A stretch of 64,000 nucleotides of DNA from Pseudomonadota bacterium. GTDB lineage: Bacteria; Pseudomonadota; Alphaproteobacteria; Rhodospirillales; Magnetospirillaceae. The stretch is taken from assembly GCA_021793155.1 (NCBI GenBank), contig JAJYTF010000002.1:276959-340958 (forward strand), given 5' to 3'. The notes below the pieces were generated by a model. That model was not told where the DNA came from. It saw only the letters and a program-made list of their open reading frames with translations, and did not search any database. Position numbers and translations under genes: made by a program. This document shows positions 1 to 8,349 of the stretch, piece by piece (the first letter of the stretch is position 1; each line of letters starts with the position of its first letter).

Positions 1-2
1 AC

Positions 3-761
3 ACCCAGGGCCAACAACGCCCGGTGGTCGGCTATCAGCAACGTTGTCTTCAGGAACATGCGGATGCCGTGTGGCTGATCCGCCCGTTCGACAATGAAGC
101 GGACGCGCGCGAACTGGAACATCGCTTGAGCCTGAAACATGGCATCACGACCTTCCCTTTTATCGCACGCAAGGGCCGTTCGGCGAACGGTCTGGTCCAT
201 GACCAGGTGCGGTTGGACAGGCTTCATCGGGACCTCATGCTCGAAACGCGTGTAACCGAATTGATGGCCGAATTCGGCCTCGACGCGGACGCGCCTCACT
301 ACGTTCCCCAGTCCGCGCCAGGACGCCGCCGGAACTTGACGCTGACCCTCAACGCCGACCGGCGCGGCAGCACTCCCATGCACCGAATCGCCATGAGCGG
401 AAACGACGCCGAAGGAGCGACGGCCCTGGCGGAGCTGGGGCTGTCGGCGCGTCGCTACAAGCGAAACCCCGCCAATTGGCGTTATGAAACGACCTTCCGC
501 GACTTCAAGCGGCTGGAAGAAATCAAGGCCCGCCTGTCGACGCGCTTTTCCCTGACGGTTGTCCACAAGGCCAACATCCTCGGCAAAGCGTTGCCGATAC
601 GTCATGCCAAGCATGTGGTCCCCGGAATGGTGGTGCCGGCCGTCGACGGACGCCACGACGCGGTCGTCGCGGTCGACTTGGTGGACCATGCCGGTGACGT
701 GTATGACCTGGATGTCGAAGGCCCCCACAATTTCGTCGCCAACGGCATCATCACCCACAAC
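3..761 (+). other. Intein (C-terminal ~250 residues) inserted at UvrD motif III
   Basis: The frame before 762 does not resemble a helicase but ends like an intein: VYDLDVEGPHNFVANG followed by the terminal ITHN. The last intein residue is Asn (759-761), preceded by the penultimate His, and the +1 extein nucleophile is Ser (762-764). The insertion splits the conserved Q-SIYSWRGA block of the helicase, an active-site position typical of inteins. The central part (HRLSLKHGITTFPF, then LMAEFGLDADAPHY and GDRRG-like NADRRGSTPMHR) resembles segments seen in bacterial helicase inteins. I see no clear LAGLIDADG pair in the visible part. The N-terminal splicing block with its Cys/Ser lies outside the window. 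Confidence 0.9.
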
Positions 762-2207
762 TCCATATACTCCTGGCGTGGCGCCGAGGTCGGCAACATC
801 CTGCGGTTCGAGCGGGATTTTCCCGGCGCCGCGGTGATCCGGCTCGAGGCCAACTACCGCTCGACCCCGGCCATCCTGGCCGCCGCCGCGGGACTGATCC
901 GCCACAATGAGGGGCGCCTGGGCAAGACGCTGCGCCCCGGACGCCTCGATACCGAAGCTGGATCGCCCGTCGTCGTACGCGGGCTGTGGGACGGCGAAGA
1001 AGAAGCCCGCTGGGTGGTCGAGGAGATCGAGGCGCAGCAGCGCACGGGCATCCCCCTGGGACAGATGGCTATCCTGGTGCGCGCCGGCTTCCAGACCCGA
1101 GAATTCGAAGAGCGGCTGATCACCACCGGTGTCCCCTACAAGGTGGTGGGGGGCTTACGCTTCTACGAACGCCAGGAAATCCGCGACGCCCTGGCCTATT
1201 TCCGGGTGGTGATGCAACCCGCCGACGACCTTGCCTTCGAGCGTATCGTCAACGTGCCGAAACGCGGCCTGGGCGATGCCGCCCTGCAGGCAATCCATGT
1301 GCTGTCCCGCCGCCAGGGTGTCGGCCTGGTGGAGGCAGCCCGCCAACTGATCCAGACCGACGAACTGAAGCCGAAGGCCAGATCCGTCCTCGCCGGGCTG
1401 CTGGCCGATTTCGATCGTTGGCGCAGCCTGGTCGAGGGCGTCCCCCATCCCGAGCTGGCGGCCACCATACTCGACGAGTCGGGCTATACCGCCATGTGGC
1501 AACGCGAAAAGGCGCCCGACGCCCAGGGCCGCCTGGAAAACCTGAAGGAACTGGTGTCGGCGCTCGAGGAATTCGACAGCCTGGCGGGCTTCCTCGAACA
1601 TGTCAGCCTGGTCATGGAAAACGACGAAAAGACCGATGTCGAGCGAATCAGCATCATGACCCTGCACGCCGCCAAGGGCCTGGAGTTCGATGCGGTGTTC
1701 CTGCCCGGCTGGGAGGAAGGGGTGTTCCCCCACCAGCGGGCGATGGCCGAGTCGGGCGCCAAGGGCCTGGAGGAGGAACGCCGCCTGGCCTATGTCGGGT
1801 TGACCCGGGCAAGGAAGCGGGTGTTCGTCTCGTACGCCGCCAACCGCCGCATCTACAACCAGTGGCAGACCAACTTGCCGTCCCGCTTCGTTGAGGAACT
1901 GCCGGCCGAAACGGTGGAGCGCATGGCCGAGCAGGGCCTGTTCGGCGGCATCGCCGAATCGGCGACGGCATGGGCCGCCAATTGGAGCAGCGGCTACCTG
2001 ACCCAGCGGCGCCGCGAACAGGCCACGGAGCATTGCAGCCCGGCCGAGAGCGACGTGCCGGAAGGCAGGTTTTCCCTGGGCGACAGGGTCTTCCACCAGA
2101 AATTCGGCTATGGCCGGGTGATCGCCGTCGACGGCAACAAGCTGGAAATCGCCTTCGACAAGGCGGGAACGAAGAAAGTCATCGACAGCTTCGTCGCCCT
2201 GGCCTAG
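3..2207 (+). CDS. uvrD: UvrD/PcrA-type ATP-dependent DNA helicase with an intein (5' end outside window)
   Basis: 3'-to-5' superfamily 1 helicase of nucleotide excision and mismatch repair, translated with an in-frame intein. The reading frame is open from the window edge, so the start, Walker A and the N-extein lie outside. After the intein (ending at 761) the host protein resumes with SIYSWRGAEV, which is motif III of UvrD. It continues through LEANYRST (motif IV region), DVERISIMTLHAAKGLEFD (motif V) and EEERRLAYVGLTRARKR (motif VI). It ends in a Tudor-like PcrA C-terminal domain (GDRVFHQKFGYGRV...F). Only one stop is present, so host and intein form a single frame. The gene runs alone ahead of prmA. 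Helicase identity is secure; the missing N-terminus cannot be judged. Confidence 0.93.
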   Translation, partial: TQGQQRPVVGYQQRCLQEHADAVWLIRPFDNEADARELEHRLSLKHGITTFPFIARKGRSANGLVHDQVRLDRLHRDLMLETRVTELMAEFGLDADAPHYVPQSAPGRRRNLTLTLNADRRGSTPMHRIAMSGNDAEGATALAELGLSARRYKRNPANWRYETTFRDFKRLEEIKARLSTRFSLTVVHKANILGKALPIRHAKHVVPGMVVPAVDGRHDAVVAVDLVDHAGDVYDLDVEGPHNFVANGIITHNSIYSWRGAEVGNILRFERDFPGAAVIRLEANYRSTPAILAAAAGLIRHNEGRLGKTLRPGRLDTEAGSPVVVRGLWDGEEEARWVVEEIEAQQRTGIPLGQMAILVRAGFQTREFEERLITTGVPYKVVGGLRFYERQEIRDALAYFRVVMQPADDLAFERIVNVPKRGLGDAALQAIHVLSRRQGVGLVEAARQLIQTDELKPKARSVLAGLLADFDRWRSLVEGVPHPELAATILDESGYTAMWQREKAPDAQGRLENLKELVSALEEFDSLAGFLEHVSLVMENDEKTDVERISIMTLHAAKGLEFDAVFLPGWEEGVFPHQRAMAESGAKGLEEERRLAYVGLTRARKRVFVSYAANRRIYNQWQTNLPSRFVEELPAETVERMAEQGLFGGIAESATAWAANWSSGYLTQRRREQATEHCSPAESDVPEGRFSLGDRVFHQKFGYGRVIAVDGNKLEIAFDKAGTKKVIDSFVALA

Positions 2208-2234
2208 GAGACGCACGGAAATAGCCAATGCATT

Positions 2235-2305
2235 TTCGCCATCCCCGCGGAACCGGGGATCCATACCGCCGCCCGGATTCGCGCTTCTGCGGGAATGCCG
2301 ACGCG
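2235..2305. repeat. Dispersed palindromic intergenic repeat
   Basis: Lies between uvrD and prmA. It contains the hairpin ATCCCC-GCGGAACC-GGGGAT (2241-2260) followed by a segment reading outwards as GGATTCGCGCTTCTGCGGGAATGCC. Elements of this style (Ccc-gaa-ggg with cgcttctgcgggaat) occur in many alphaproteobacterial intergenic spaces. No coding signal is seen here. Confidence 0.5.
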
Positions 2306-2322
2306 GCCTTTAGGACCAGCCC

Positions 2323-3243
2323 ATGACCAAATCCCATCCGCCCATCTGGCGCGTCGAAGTCACCGTGCCACTGCCCGCCGTCGAAGCCTGCGAAACGGCC
2401 ATGGAAACCGTTACCGACGCGGTGTCCTGGTTCCTCGAAGACCCGGCCGCCGATGAGACCGACGAAAGGACCCGCTGGCGGCTGGAAGGCTTTGCCAAGA
2501 CGCCGATCGACCGCGCCGCACTGGACGCCGCCCTCGCCCTGGCCACCGCGGCCATTGGCGTCGAGCCACCGCAGGTAACGGTCGAGCAGGTTCCCGATAC
2601 GGATTGGGTGGCGGCAAACCTGCGCGATTTCCCACCGATCGCGGCGGGGCGGTTCTTCATTCACGGTTCGCATTTCGCCGGCCGCCCGCCGGCCGGCAAG
2701 ATCGCCCTGCAGATCGATGCCGGCACAGCCTTCGGTTCAGGCGAACATGCCACGACCTATGGCTGCCTGCTGGCCCTCGACCGGCTGCTGCGACGACGCC
2801 ATTTTCACCGCCCCCTCGATCTGGGCTGCGGCTCGGGCATCCTGGGTCTGGCCATCGCCAAGGCCAGCGGCGTCAAGGTGCTGGCCGCCGATATCGACCC
2901 CGTCTCGGTACGCGTCGCCGCCGCCAATGCCCGCCGCAACGGTGCCGGCGCCCGCTTCCGCAGCCTGCCGAGCGACGGATATCGCAGCCGCGGCATCGCC
3001 CGGCGCCGACCCTATGACCTGATCGTCGCCAACATCCTGGCCCGCCCCCTGGCGGCCATGGCCGCCGACCTGGCGAAGCACCTGACGGGGGACGGGGTCG
3101 CAGTCCTCTCCGGCCTGTTGACCCGGCAGGAACGGCTGGTCCTGGCGGCGCACCGCATGCAGGGGCTGTCGCTGCAGGCCCGCTTCCGCGTCAACGGTTG
3201 GTCGACCCTGGTCCTGGGCAGGTCGCCGCGGGCTCGAATCTAG
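2323..3243 (+). CDS. prmA: Ribosomal protein L11 methyltransferase
   Basis: SAM-dependent enzyme that trimethylates ribosomal protein L11 in the cytoplasm. The 306-residue protein has the expected two-part build: an N-terminal substrate-recognition domain (about 1-120) and a class I methyltransferase fold. Diagnostic motifs are DAGTAFGSGEHATT (around 137), LDLGCGSGILGLA (SAM-binding motif I, around 165), the acidic loop AADIDP and the VANILARPL motif (NPPY equivalent). Length matches the family. The ATG at 2323 is the first good start after the intergenic repeat. It is followed 24 bp later by the M24 aminopeptidase, so the two are probably co-transcribed, although no functional link is evident. 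Confidence 0.95.
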   Translation: MTKSHPPIWRVEVTVPLPAVEACETAMETVTDAVSWFLEDPAADETDERTRWRLEGFAKTPIDRAALDAALALATAAIGVEPPQVTVEQVPDTDWVAANLRDFPPIAAGRFFIHGSHFAGRPPAGKIALQIDAGTAFGSGEHATTYGCLLALDRLLRRRHFHRPLDLGCGSGILGLAIAKASGVKVLAADIDPVSVRVAAANARRNGAGARFRSLPSDGYRSRGIARRRPYDLIVANILARPLAAMAADLAKHLTGDGVAVLSGLLTRQERLVLAAHRMQGLSLQARFRVNGWSTLVLGRSPRARI

Positions 3244-3267
3244 GCCGCCTTGCCCCGAAAGGCTGCC

Positions 3268-5124
3268 ATGCCTAATTCTCAAGGACATCGGCAGAGGTAC
3301 GAGAGGCGCATGGAACGGTCGGAACAGATTGAGACGGGGAAACCGGCTACGGTCGGCAAGGAAAACCTCGATCTTTTGCAGCACGAGCTGAAACGCCGCG
3401 GCCTGGATGCTTTCGTCGTGCCGCGCAGCGACGAGCACCAAGGCGAATATGTCCCACCGTCGGCCCAGCGACTGGCTTGGCTGACCGGCTTCACCGGCTC
3501 GGCCGGCGCCGCCGTCGTCCTGGCGGATCAGGCGGCACTATTCGTCGACGGCCGCTATACCCTGCAGGCGGCGACCGAGGTCGATCTCGGCCGATTCCAC
3601 CTGCTTCACCTAGTCGAACATCCGCCGCATCGCTGGCTTGGCGAGACCCTGAAGGCCGGCGCCAGGCTAGGCTACGATCCGTGGCTCCATACGCCGGCCG
3701 GCGTCGACCAGTTGCAGCAAGCCTGCAACAAGGCCGGCGCCACGCTGGTCGCCTGTCACGACAACCCCGTCGACGCCGTATGGACCGACCGCCCCCTGCC
3801 CCCCGCCGCTCCGCTGGCCATCCATCGGCTGCGCTTCGCCGGCAAGAGCGCCGACGACAAGCGCCACGAGCTGGGGGGTGCATTGTCCAACGACAAGCTG
3901 GACGCAGCCTTGCTGTCGGCCCCCGACTCCATCGCATGGCTGCTCAACCTGCGGGGCGGCGATCTGCCATTCACCCCTTTACCGCTGGCTTTCGCCATCG
4001 CCCATGTCGACGGCGGCGTCGACCTGTTCGTCGATCCACGCAAGCTATCGGCCGAAATCGAGGACCATCTGGGTGCCGCGGTGCGCCCGTATCCCCGCGA
4101 GGAGCTCGGTCCTGCCCTGGATCGCCTAACCGGCAAGCGGGTGAGAATCGACGCGGTGACCGCGCCGGCCTGGGCGTTCGATCGCCTGAACGCGGCCGGC
4201 GCCCAGGTGGATCGCGGTGCCGACCCCTGCGCCCTGCCGAAGGCCTGCAAAAACCCGGTCGAACTGGAAGGGGCGCGCAACGCCCATCGCCGGGACGGCC
4301 TGGCCCTGGTTCGCTTTCTCGCCTGGCTGGCCGCCAACGGGCCGTCCGGTGGCGTGAGCGAAATGCACGCGGCCGACCGGCTGGAGGAGTTTCGCCGCCA
4401 GGGAGACCTGTACCGGGAACCCAGTTTCCCCACCATCTCGGGGGCCGGTCCGAACGGTGCCATCGTCCATTACCGATCGACCGAGGCGACCAACCGGAAG
4501 CTGGAGGCCGGGCAGCTCTATCTGGTCGATTCCGGAGGGCAATATCTGGACGGCACCACCGACGTCACCCGCACCGTGGCCATCGGCCATGCCGGGACGG
4601 AAGAGCGGCGTCGTTTCACCCTGGTGCTGAAAGGCCATATCGCCCTGGCCGCCGCACGTTTTCCGCAAGGCACGACGGGAAGCCAGCTCGACGCCCTGGC
4701 GCGCCGGGCCCTGTGGGCCGAAGGCCTGGACTACGACCACGGCACCGGCCATGGGGTGGGAAGTTATCTGAGCGTCCACGAGGGTCCGCAGCGGATCTCC
4801 AAACTGCCCAACCCCCAGCCACTGCTGCCGGGAATGATCCTGTCCGACGAACCCGGCTACTACAAGGCCGGCGCCTACGGCATCCGCATCGAGAACCTGT
4901 TGGCCGTGCGCTCCTCGGCCGGCGAAGCCGAACGGCCGATGCTGGAGTTCGAGGTGCTGACCCTGGCCCCCATCGACCTCGCTCTGGTGGAGCCGTCGCT
5001 GCTGGACGGGCCCGAGCAGGCTTGGCTCAACGCTTATCACGCGCGGGTGCGCGAACTGCTGACGCCGATGCTCGACGCGCCGACCGCCGCTTGGCTTGAA
5101 CGAGCGACCCGGGCAATTCAGTAG
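3268..5124 (+). CDS. M24 family metallopeptidase (Xaa-Pro aminopeptidase-like)
   Basis: Cytoplasmic dinuclear-metal aminopeptidase of about 618 residues, the long form with two creatinase-N-like domains, a C-terminal pita-bread catalytic domain and a short C-terminal extension. Metal ligands of the M24 fold are visible: VDSGGQYLDGTTDVTRT (two Asp), HGTGHGVGSYLSVHEG (His), LSDEPGYYKAGAYGIRIEN (Glu) and LEFEVLTLAP (Glu). Removal of an N-terminal residue preceding proline is the known family activity. The start is ambiguous. ATG 3268 has a GAAAGG ribosome site at good spacing, ATG 3310 is an alternative, and conserved sequence begins about residue 30. Confidence 0.9.
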   Translation: MPNSQGHRQRYERRMERSEQIETGKPATVGKENLDLLQHELKRRGLDAFVVPRSDEHQGEYVPPSAQRLAWLTGFTGSAGAAVVLADQAALFVDGRYTLQAATEVDLGRFHLLHLVEHPPHRWLGETLKAGARLGYDPWLHTPAGVDQLQQACNKAGATLVACHDNPVDAVWTDRPLPPAAPLAIHRLRFAGKSADDKRHELGGALSNDKLDAALLSAPDSIAWLLNLRGGDLPFTPLPLAFAIAHVDGGVDLFVDPRKLSAEIEDHLGAAVRPYPREELGPALDRLTGKRVRIDAVTAPAWAFDRLNAAGAQVDRGADPCALPKACKNPVELEGARNAHRRDGLALVRFLAWLAANGPSGGVSEMHAADRLEEFRRQGDLYREPSFPTISGAGPNGAIVHYRSTEATNRKLEAGQLYLVDSGGQYLDGTTDVTRTVAIGHAGTEERRRFTLVLKGHIALAAARFPQGTTGSQLDALARRALWAEGLDYDHGTGHGVGSYLSVHEGPQRISKLPNPQPLLPGMILSDEPGYYKAGAYGIRIENLLAVRSSAGEAERPMLEFEVLTLAPIDLALVEPSLLDGPEQAWLNAYHARVRELLTPMLDAPTAAWLERATRAIQ

Positions 5125-5147
5125 CGCCGGCGCAGACGCCGGCGCTA
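5122..5147. terminator. Bidirectional hairpin carrying both convergent stop codons
   Basis: Perfect 11-bp inverted repeat TAGCGCCGGCG-CAGA-CGCCGGCGCTA. The first TAG is the stop of the M24 peptidase; the final CTA is, on the other strand, the TAG stop of the CNB/TPR gene. A short pyrimidine stretch (CTTCTT) follows on the plus strand. It is placed to end transcription from both sides. Confidence 0.7.
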
Positions 5148-6956
5148 CTTCTTGCCACCGCCGTCCGCCCAGTCGGGCACGGCTACCTTGCGTTCGCCGC
5201 GGGCCTTGTCGACCCGCTGGACATGGGCCAAGTTCTTTTCCGCGACCGCCGCCTGGCGGGTCAGCCCGAACTGTCGGTAGACCTCGAGGGCGCCGGTGAA
5301 ACAAGTCACGGCCTCGTCCAGGTGTTCGGTGGCCTTGCTGTGCTTGTCCAGCAGGAAGAGTGCCGAGCCCAAGGTGTTCTGACTGGCGGCCCAGCCCAGC
5401 GGGGTACGGCTGCGCGGCCGGAATTCCAGGGCGGCGCGGCAGGCGTCGATGGCCCGTTCCAGTACCTCGGGGCTTTTCACCTGGTCGCCATAGACCTGCA
5501 GCGCCGCAGCCAGGTTGTTCATCACGTCAGCCCAGCGCTGGGGCGCCTCGACACGGGTGAACGCCTGGAGCGCGGCCTGAAAGGAATTCATCGCCTCTTT
5601 CAACAGGTCGGTCCGGCCGGTCAACAGGTCCAGCTTGTACAAGGCCAGGCCCAGGCGGTTCTGGGCGCCGCCCCATTCCTGCGGATGGATCGACTTGACC
5701 AGGCATTCGCTCGAAGTGCGGAACTCGCTTACCGCCTGCTCCAGCAGCTCTGGCGACTGGTTGCGATCGGCGGCGGCCTGAAGCACGCCGCCCAGATGCT
5801 TGCGCAGCTGCGCCTCCTCGAGCCCGTGTTCGCCCTGGTCCAGACGCAGGATGGCCGCCGTGTAGGCTTCGGCCGCATGAGCGTACCACTGAGGATCGCC
5901 TTCGAGAGCGGCGATGGTGGCGGCGGCGTGCCCGTAGCAAGTCAACGCACCACGCTGCTGCTCCAGGTTCCAGGCCATCGGCAATCCGCCGACGAAACCC
6001 GGCAATGCCGCTAGCGCCTGCGGCAGCAACCGGCGCTGCAGATTGCGCTGGTCGTCATTGGCCGGCTCGATGGCGGCGAGCACCGTCAGGTACAAGAGGT
6101 CGGCAACCGGAGGCTCCAGGTCACCCGCCAGTTCCAGCTTGAAATAAAGGCTGAACCCGCCCGGCCGGTCGTCGTCGACGATGCCGTTGGCGCTGAACCA
6201 TAGGGTGAAGCCGTCGGCATGGACGTCGCCCCAGACCAGCAGATCGAGGATGTCCTCCTTCGCCAGCATCTGGCGCGCCCTGACCGTGGCCGAATTGATC
6301 TGTGTCTGGTCGGCGCCGGCCTCGAGCTGCAGGGCCGTCGGCAGACTGCGCAGCGCGATGCCCGGCCGCCCCTCCAGCAGGCCGGCCAGGGCCCGCGTCC
6401 AGGCCCCTTCGATATCGTTGTTGACGGTGGCGATACCCACCAGGAACGGCTTGACCGACAGGTCCCCCTCGCCCCCCGCCGGCTGACGCCGCAGCCGCCT
6501 TACCCAGGACCACAGGGCATCGAACGGATTTCGGCGGGCTGGCGTCGGGGTATAGGTTTGCGAGCCGCGCTGCCCGGCGATGATGGCATCGGCCACCCGC
6601 AGACGCTCGACCAGCATGCCGACCACCCGGACGGCGGCCCCCGGCTCGTCCTGCAGCCAATTCTTGAACTCTTCCTTGGGGATCACCTTGACCCGGGTCT
6701 TTTCCGACGCCCGGGCGCTGGCGCTGCGCGGACCGCCGTCGAACAGACCCATCTCGCCGAACATCTCGGCCGGCCCCAGCATGGCGAGGAAGACCGGACC
6801 GTCGGCCCCCATCTTCGACAGCTCGACACGGCCGCTCATCACCACATAGACGGCATCGCTGGCATCGCCTTCGCGAAAAATCAGCTCGTTTCTGCCGTAA
6901 GTCCGTTCGCCCGTGTTCACCGACACCCCCTCGACCAAGGGAATAAGGTAGGCCAC
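5145..6956 (-). CDS. Cyclic nucleotide-binding domain protein with TPR-like C-terminus
   Basis: 603-residue cytoplasmic protein with no signal peptide. Residues about 10-125 are a CNB (Crp/PKA-type) domain: FREGDASDAVYVVMSGRVEL and the phosphate-binding-cassette region MFGEMGLFDGGPRSASARA, with the Arg that normally contacts the cyclic phosphate. A basic linker (about 140-160) leads to a middle region of unknown type (KPFLVGIATVNND...). The C-terminal half has helical repeats of tetratricopeptide style (WGGAQNRLGLALYKL, RWADVMNNLAAALQVYG, GWAASQNTLGSALFLL), a pattern of A/N/L spacing seen in scaffolding TPRs. There is no output DNA-binding domain, so it probably links a cyclic nucleotide or another ligand to protein-protein contacts. 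Target unknown. Confidence 0.75.
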   Translation of the reverse strand: MAYLIPLVEGVSVNTGERTYGRNELIFREGDASDAVYVVMSGRVELSKMGADGPVFLAMLGPAEMFGEMGLFDGGPRSASARASEKTRVKVIPKEEFKNWLQDEPGAAVRVVGMLVERLRVADAIIAGQRGSQTYTPTPARRNPFDALWSWVRRLRRQPAGGEGDLSVKPFLVGIATVNNDIEGAWTRALAGLLEGRPGIALRSLPTALQLEAGADQTQINSATVRARQMLAKEDILDLLVWGDVHADGFTLWFSANGIVDDDRPGGFSLYFKLELAGDLEPPVADLLYLTVLAAIEPANDDQRNLQRRLLPQALAALPGFVGGLPMAWNLEQQRGALTCYGHAAATIAALEGDPQWYAHAAEAYTAAILRLDQGEHGLEEAQLRKHLGGVLQAAADRNQSPELLEQAVSEFRTSSECLVKSIHPQEWGGAQNRLGLALYKLDLLTGRTDLLKEAMNSFQAALQAFTRVEAPQRWADVMNNLAAALQVYGDQVKSPEVLERAIDACRAALEFRPRSRTPLGWAASQNTLGSALFLLDKHSKATEHLDEAVTCFTGALEVYRQFGLTRQAAVAEKNLAHVQRVDKARGERKVAVPDWADGGGKK

Positions 6957-7205
6957 TCAGGTGGTTAGGCGCAACGGGCGAAACTCCGCAGGCCCACCAG
7001 CTGATTGAATTGTGGTGAGGATCTGACGGATGGTGACGACCACTATTGGTCAGAATCTCGCCACTTGCGGCATCGCTTTTCGCGGGCCGGCCGCTAGGAT
7101 ATTATGCCCTTGGGAATGGAGGGGAATGGGCGCGACACCGACGTGCACGCTCCCCCGAGACAAAGACACCGCCGCCATAGGCGCGGCAAGATGTCAGGGG
7201 GAACT

Positions 7206-8339
7206 ATGCAAAAGACCGCGGGTTTCTCGCGCGCCGACGATCCGACGCGTAAGCCGCCGGGCAAGGCGGTGGTTGTGGTTATCGACCCTCAGCCGCCGGT
7301 CCGGCAATCGATCGCCGGACCACTGGCGGGCTATTACCGCATCCTCGAATTTGCCAGTGTCGAAGCCGCGGCCGCACGAACGCCCTCGGGTCCTGCGGCG
7401 CTTCTGGTCGGCGAACATGCCTTACGCGCCGATGCGGCCGCGGCGCTTGCCACGCTTCGCCGCACGCCGGCGTTCAAGGGTGCGCCGATCATCGCCTGTC
7501 TGCCGCGCGGAAACGGCCCGATCAACGACTGGATCCCCGCTTCCGCGGTGGACGGCAAGATCGAGCTGCCGTTCCGCTACGGAGACATTGCCATCTTGGT
7601 CGCGCGCCTGGGAAAAACGGCATTCCAGAAGGAATGGGCCCAGCTGCCGGCAAGGCCCCGCCAAGCCCTGCGAAAAACTCTTGCCGCCTATCACGGCATG
7701 GCCGAGCTGATCGCGAATGATGCGCCACTGGACTACAGGGCCGTCACCGACGCTTGCGCCCCGGTCCTGTCGGTCGTCAAGCAGGCCGACCATGGGTATA
7801 TTTTCGATGCGCTGACCCTGGTGGACGACCTCATCTATGTTCATTCGTTGCGGGTCTCGACGATGCTTGCCATGTTCGGCTTCACCATCGGCCTGAACGA
7901 TGACGAACTGCTGACCCTTGCCTGCGGCGGCCTGATGTTCGACATCGGCAAGACGCTGCTGCCTTACGCGCTTCTGCATAAACCTGGCAGCCTGACCGCC
8001 GCCGAATGGGAACTGGTCCGCGAGCATGTCGATCTTGGCCAACGCTATGTCGGGCGAAGGTCAAACGGCCCCTCCGGCATCCAGATCATGGTCGGGCAGC
8101 ACCACGAACGGCTGGACGGCAGCGGCTATCCCGGACAGCTGGGAGGTGACAAGCTGAACGATCTGGCCCGCATGGCGGCCATCGTCGACGTGTTCGCGGC
8201 GCTGACCGAGGAGCGGCCCTACCGCCCCGCATTCTCGGTCCCCGACGCGTTCGATATCCTGGCCGGCACGATGAGCGGCCAGTTCGACCAGGGACTACTG
8301 TCGACCTTCCGCCAGATGCTGCAAGGCCCCTCACCCTGA
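7206..8339 (+). CDS. HD-GYP-type protein with degenerate receiver and altered HD motif
   Basis: 378-residue protein, start at ATG 7206 behind a strong AGGGGGA ribosome site. Residues about 17-130 look like a response-regulator fold (VVVIDPQPPVRQS) but the phosphoacceptor position reads LLVGEH, with no Asp. Residues about 205-370 match the HD-GYP phosphodiesterase family: VHSLRV (His213), EHVDLG, QHHERLDGSGYP (HHE at 299-301, GYP 307-309). The central HD pair, however, reads MFDIGK, so the metal-binding His is Phe245. HD-GYP enzymes normally hydrolyse cyclic-di-GMP; loss of this ligand suggests a catalytically weak or sensor-only protein. The gene stands alone, divergent from the CNB/TPR gene. 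Confidence 0.85.
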   Translation: MQKTAGFSRADDPTRKPPGKAVVVVIDPQPPVRQSIAGPLAGYYRILEFASVEAAAARTPSGPAALLVGEHALRADAAAALATLRRTPAFKGAPIIACLPRGNGPINDWIPASAVDGKIELPFRYGDIAILVARLGKTAFQKEWAQLPARPRQALRKTLAAYHGMAELIANDAPLDYRAVTDACAPVLSVVKQADHGYIFDALTLVDDLIYVHSLRVSTMLAMFGFTIGLNDDELLTLACGGLMFDIGKTLLPYALLHKPGSLTAAEWELVREHVDLGQRYVGRRSNGPSGIQIMVGQHHERLDGSGYPGQLGGDKLNDLARMAAIVDVFAALTEERPYRPAFSVPDAFDILAGTMSGQFDQGLLSTFRQMLQGPSP

Positions 8340-8349
8340 GGCTTCACGG

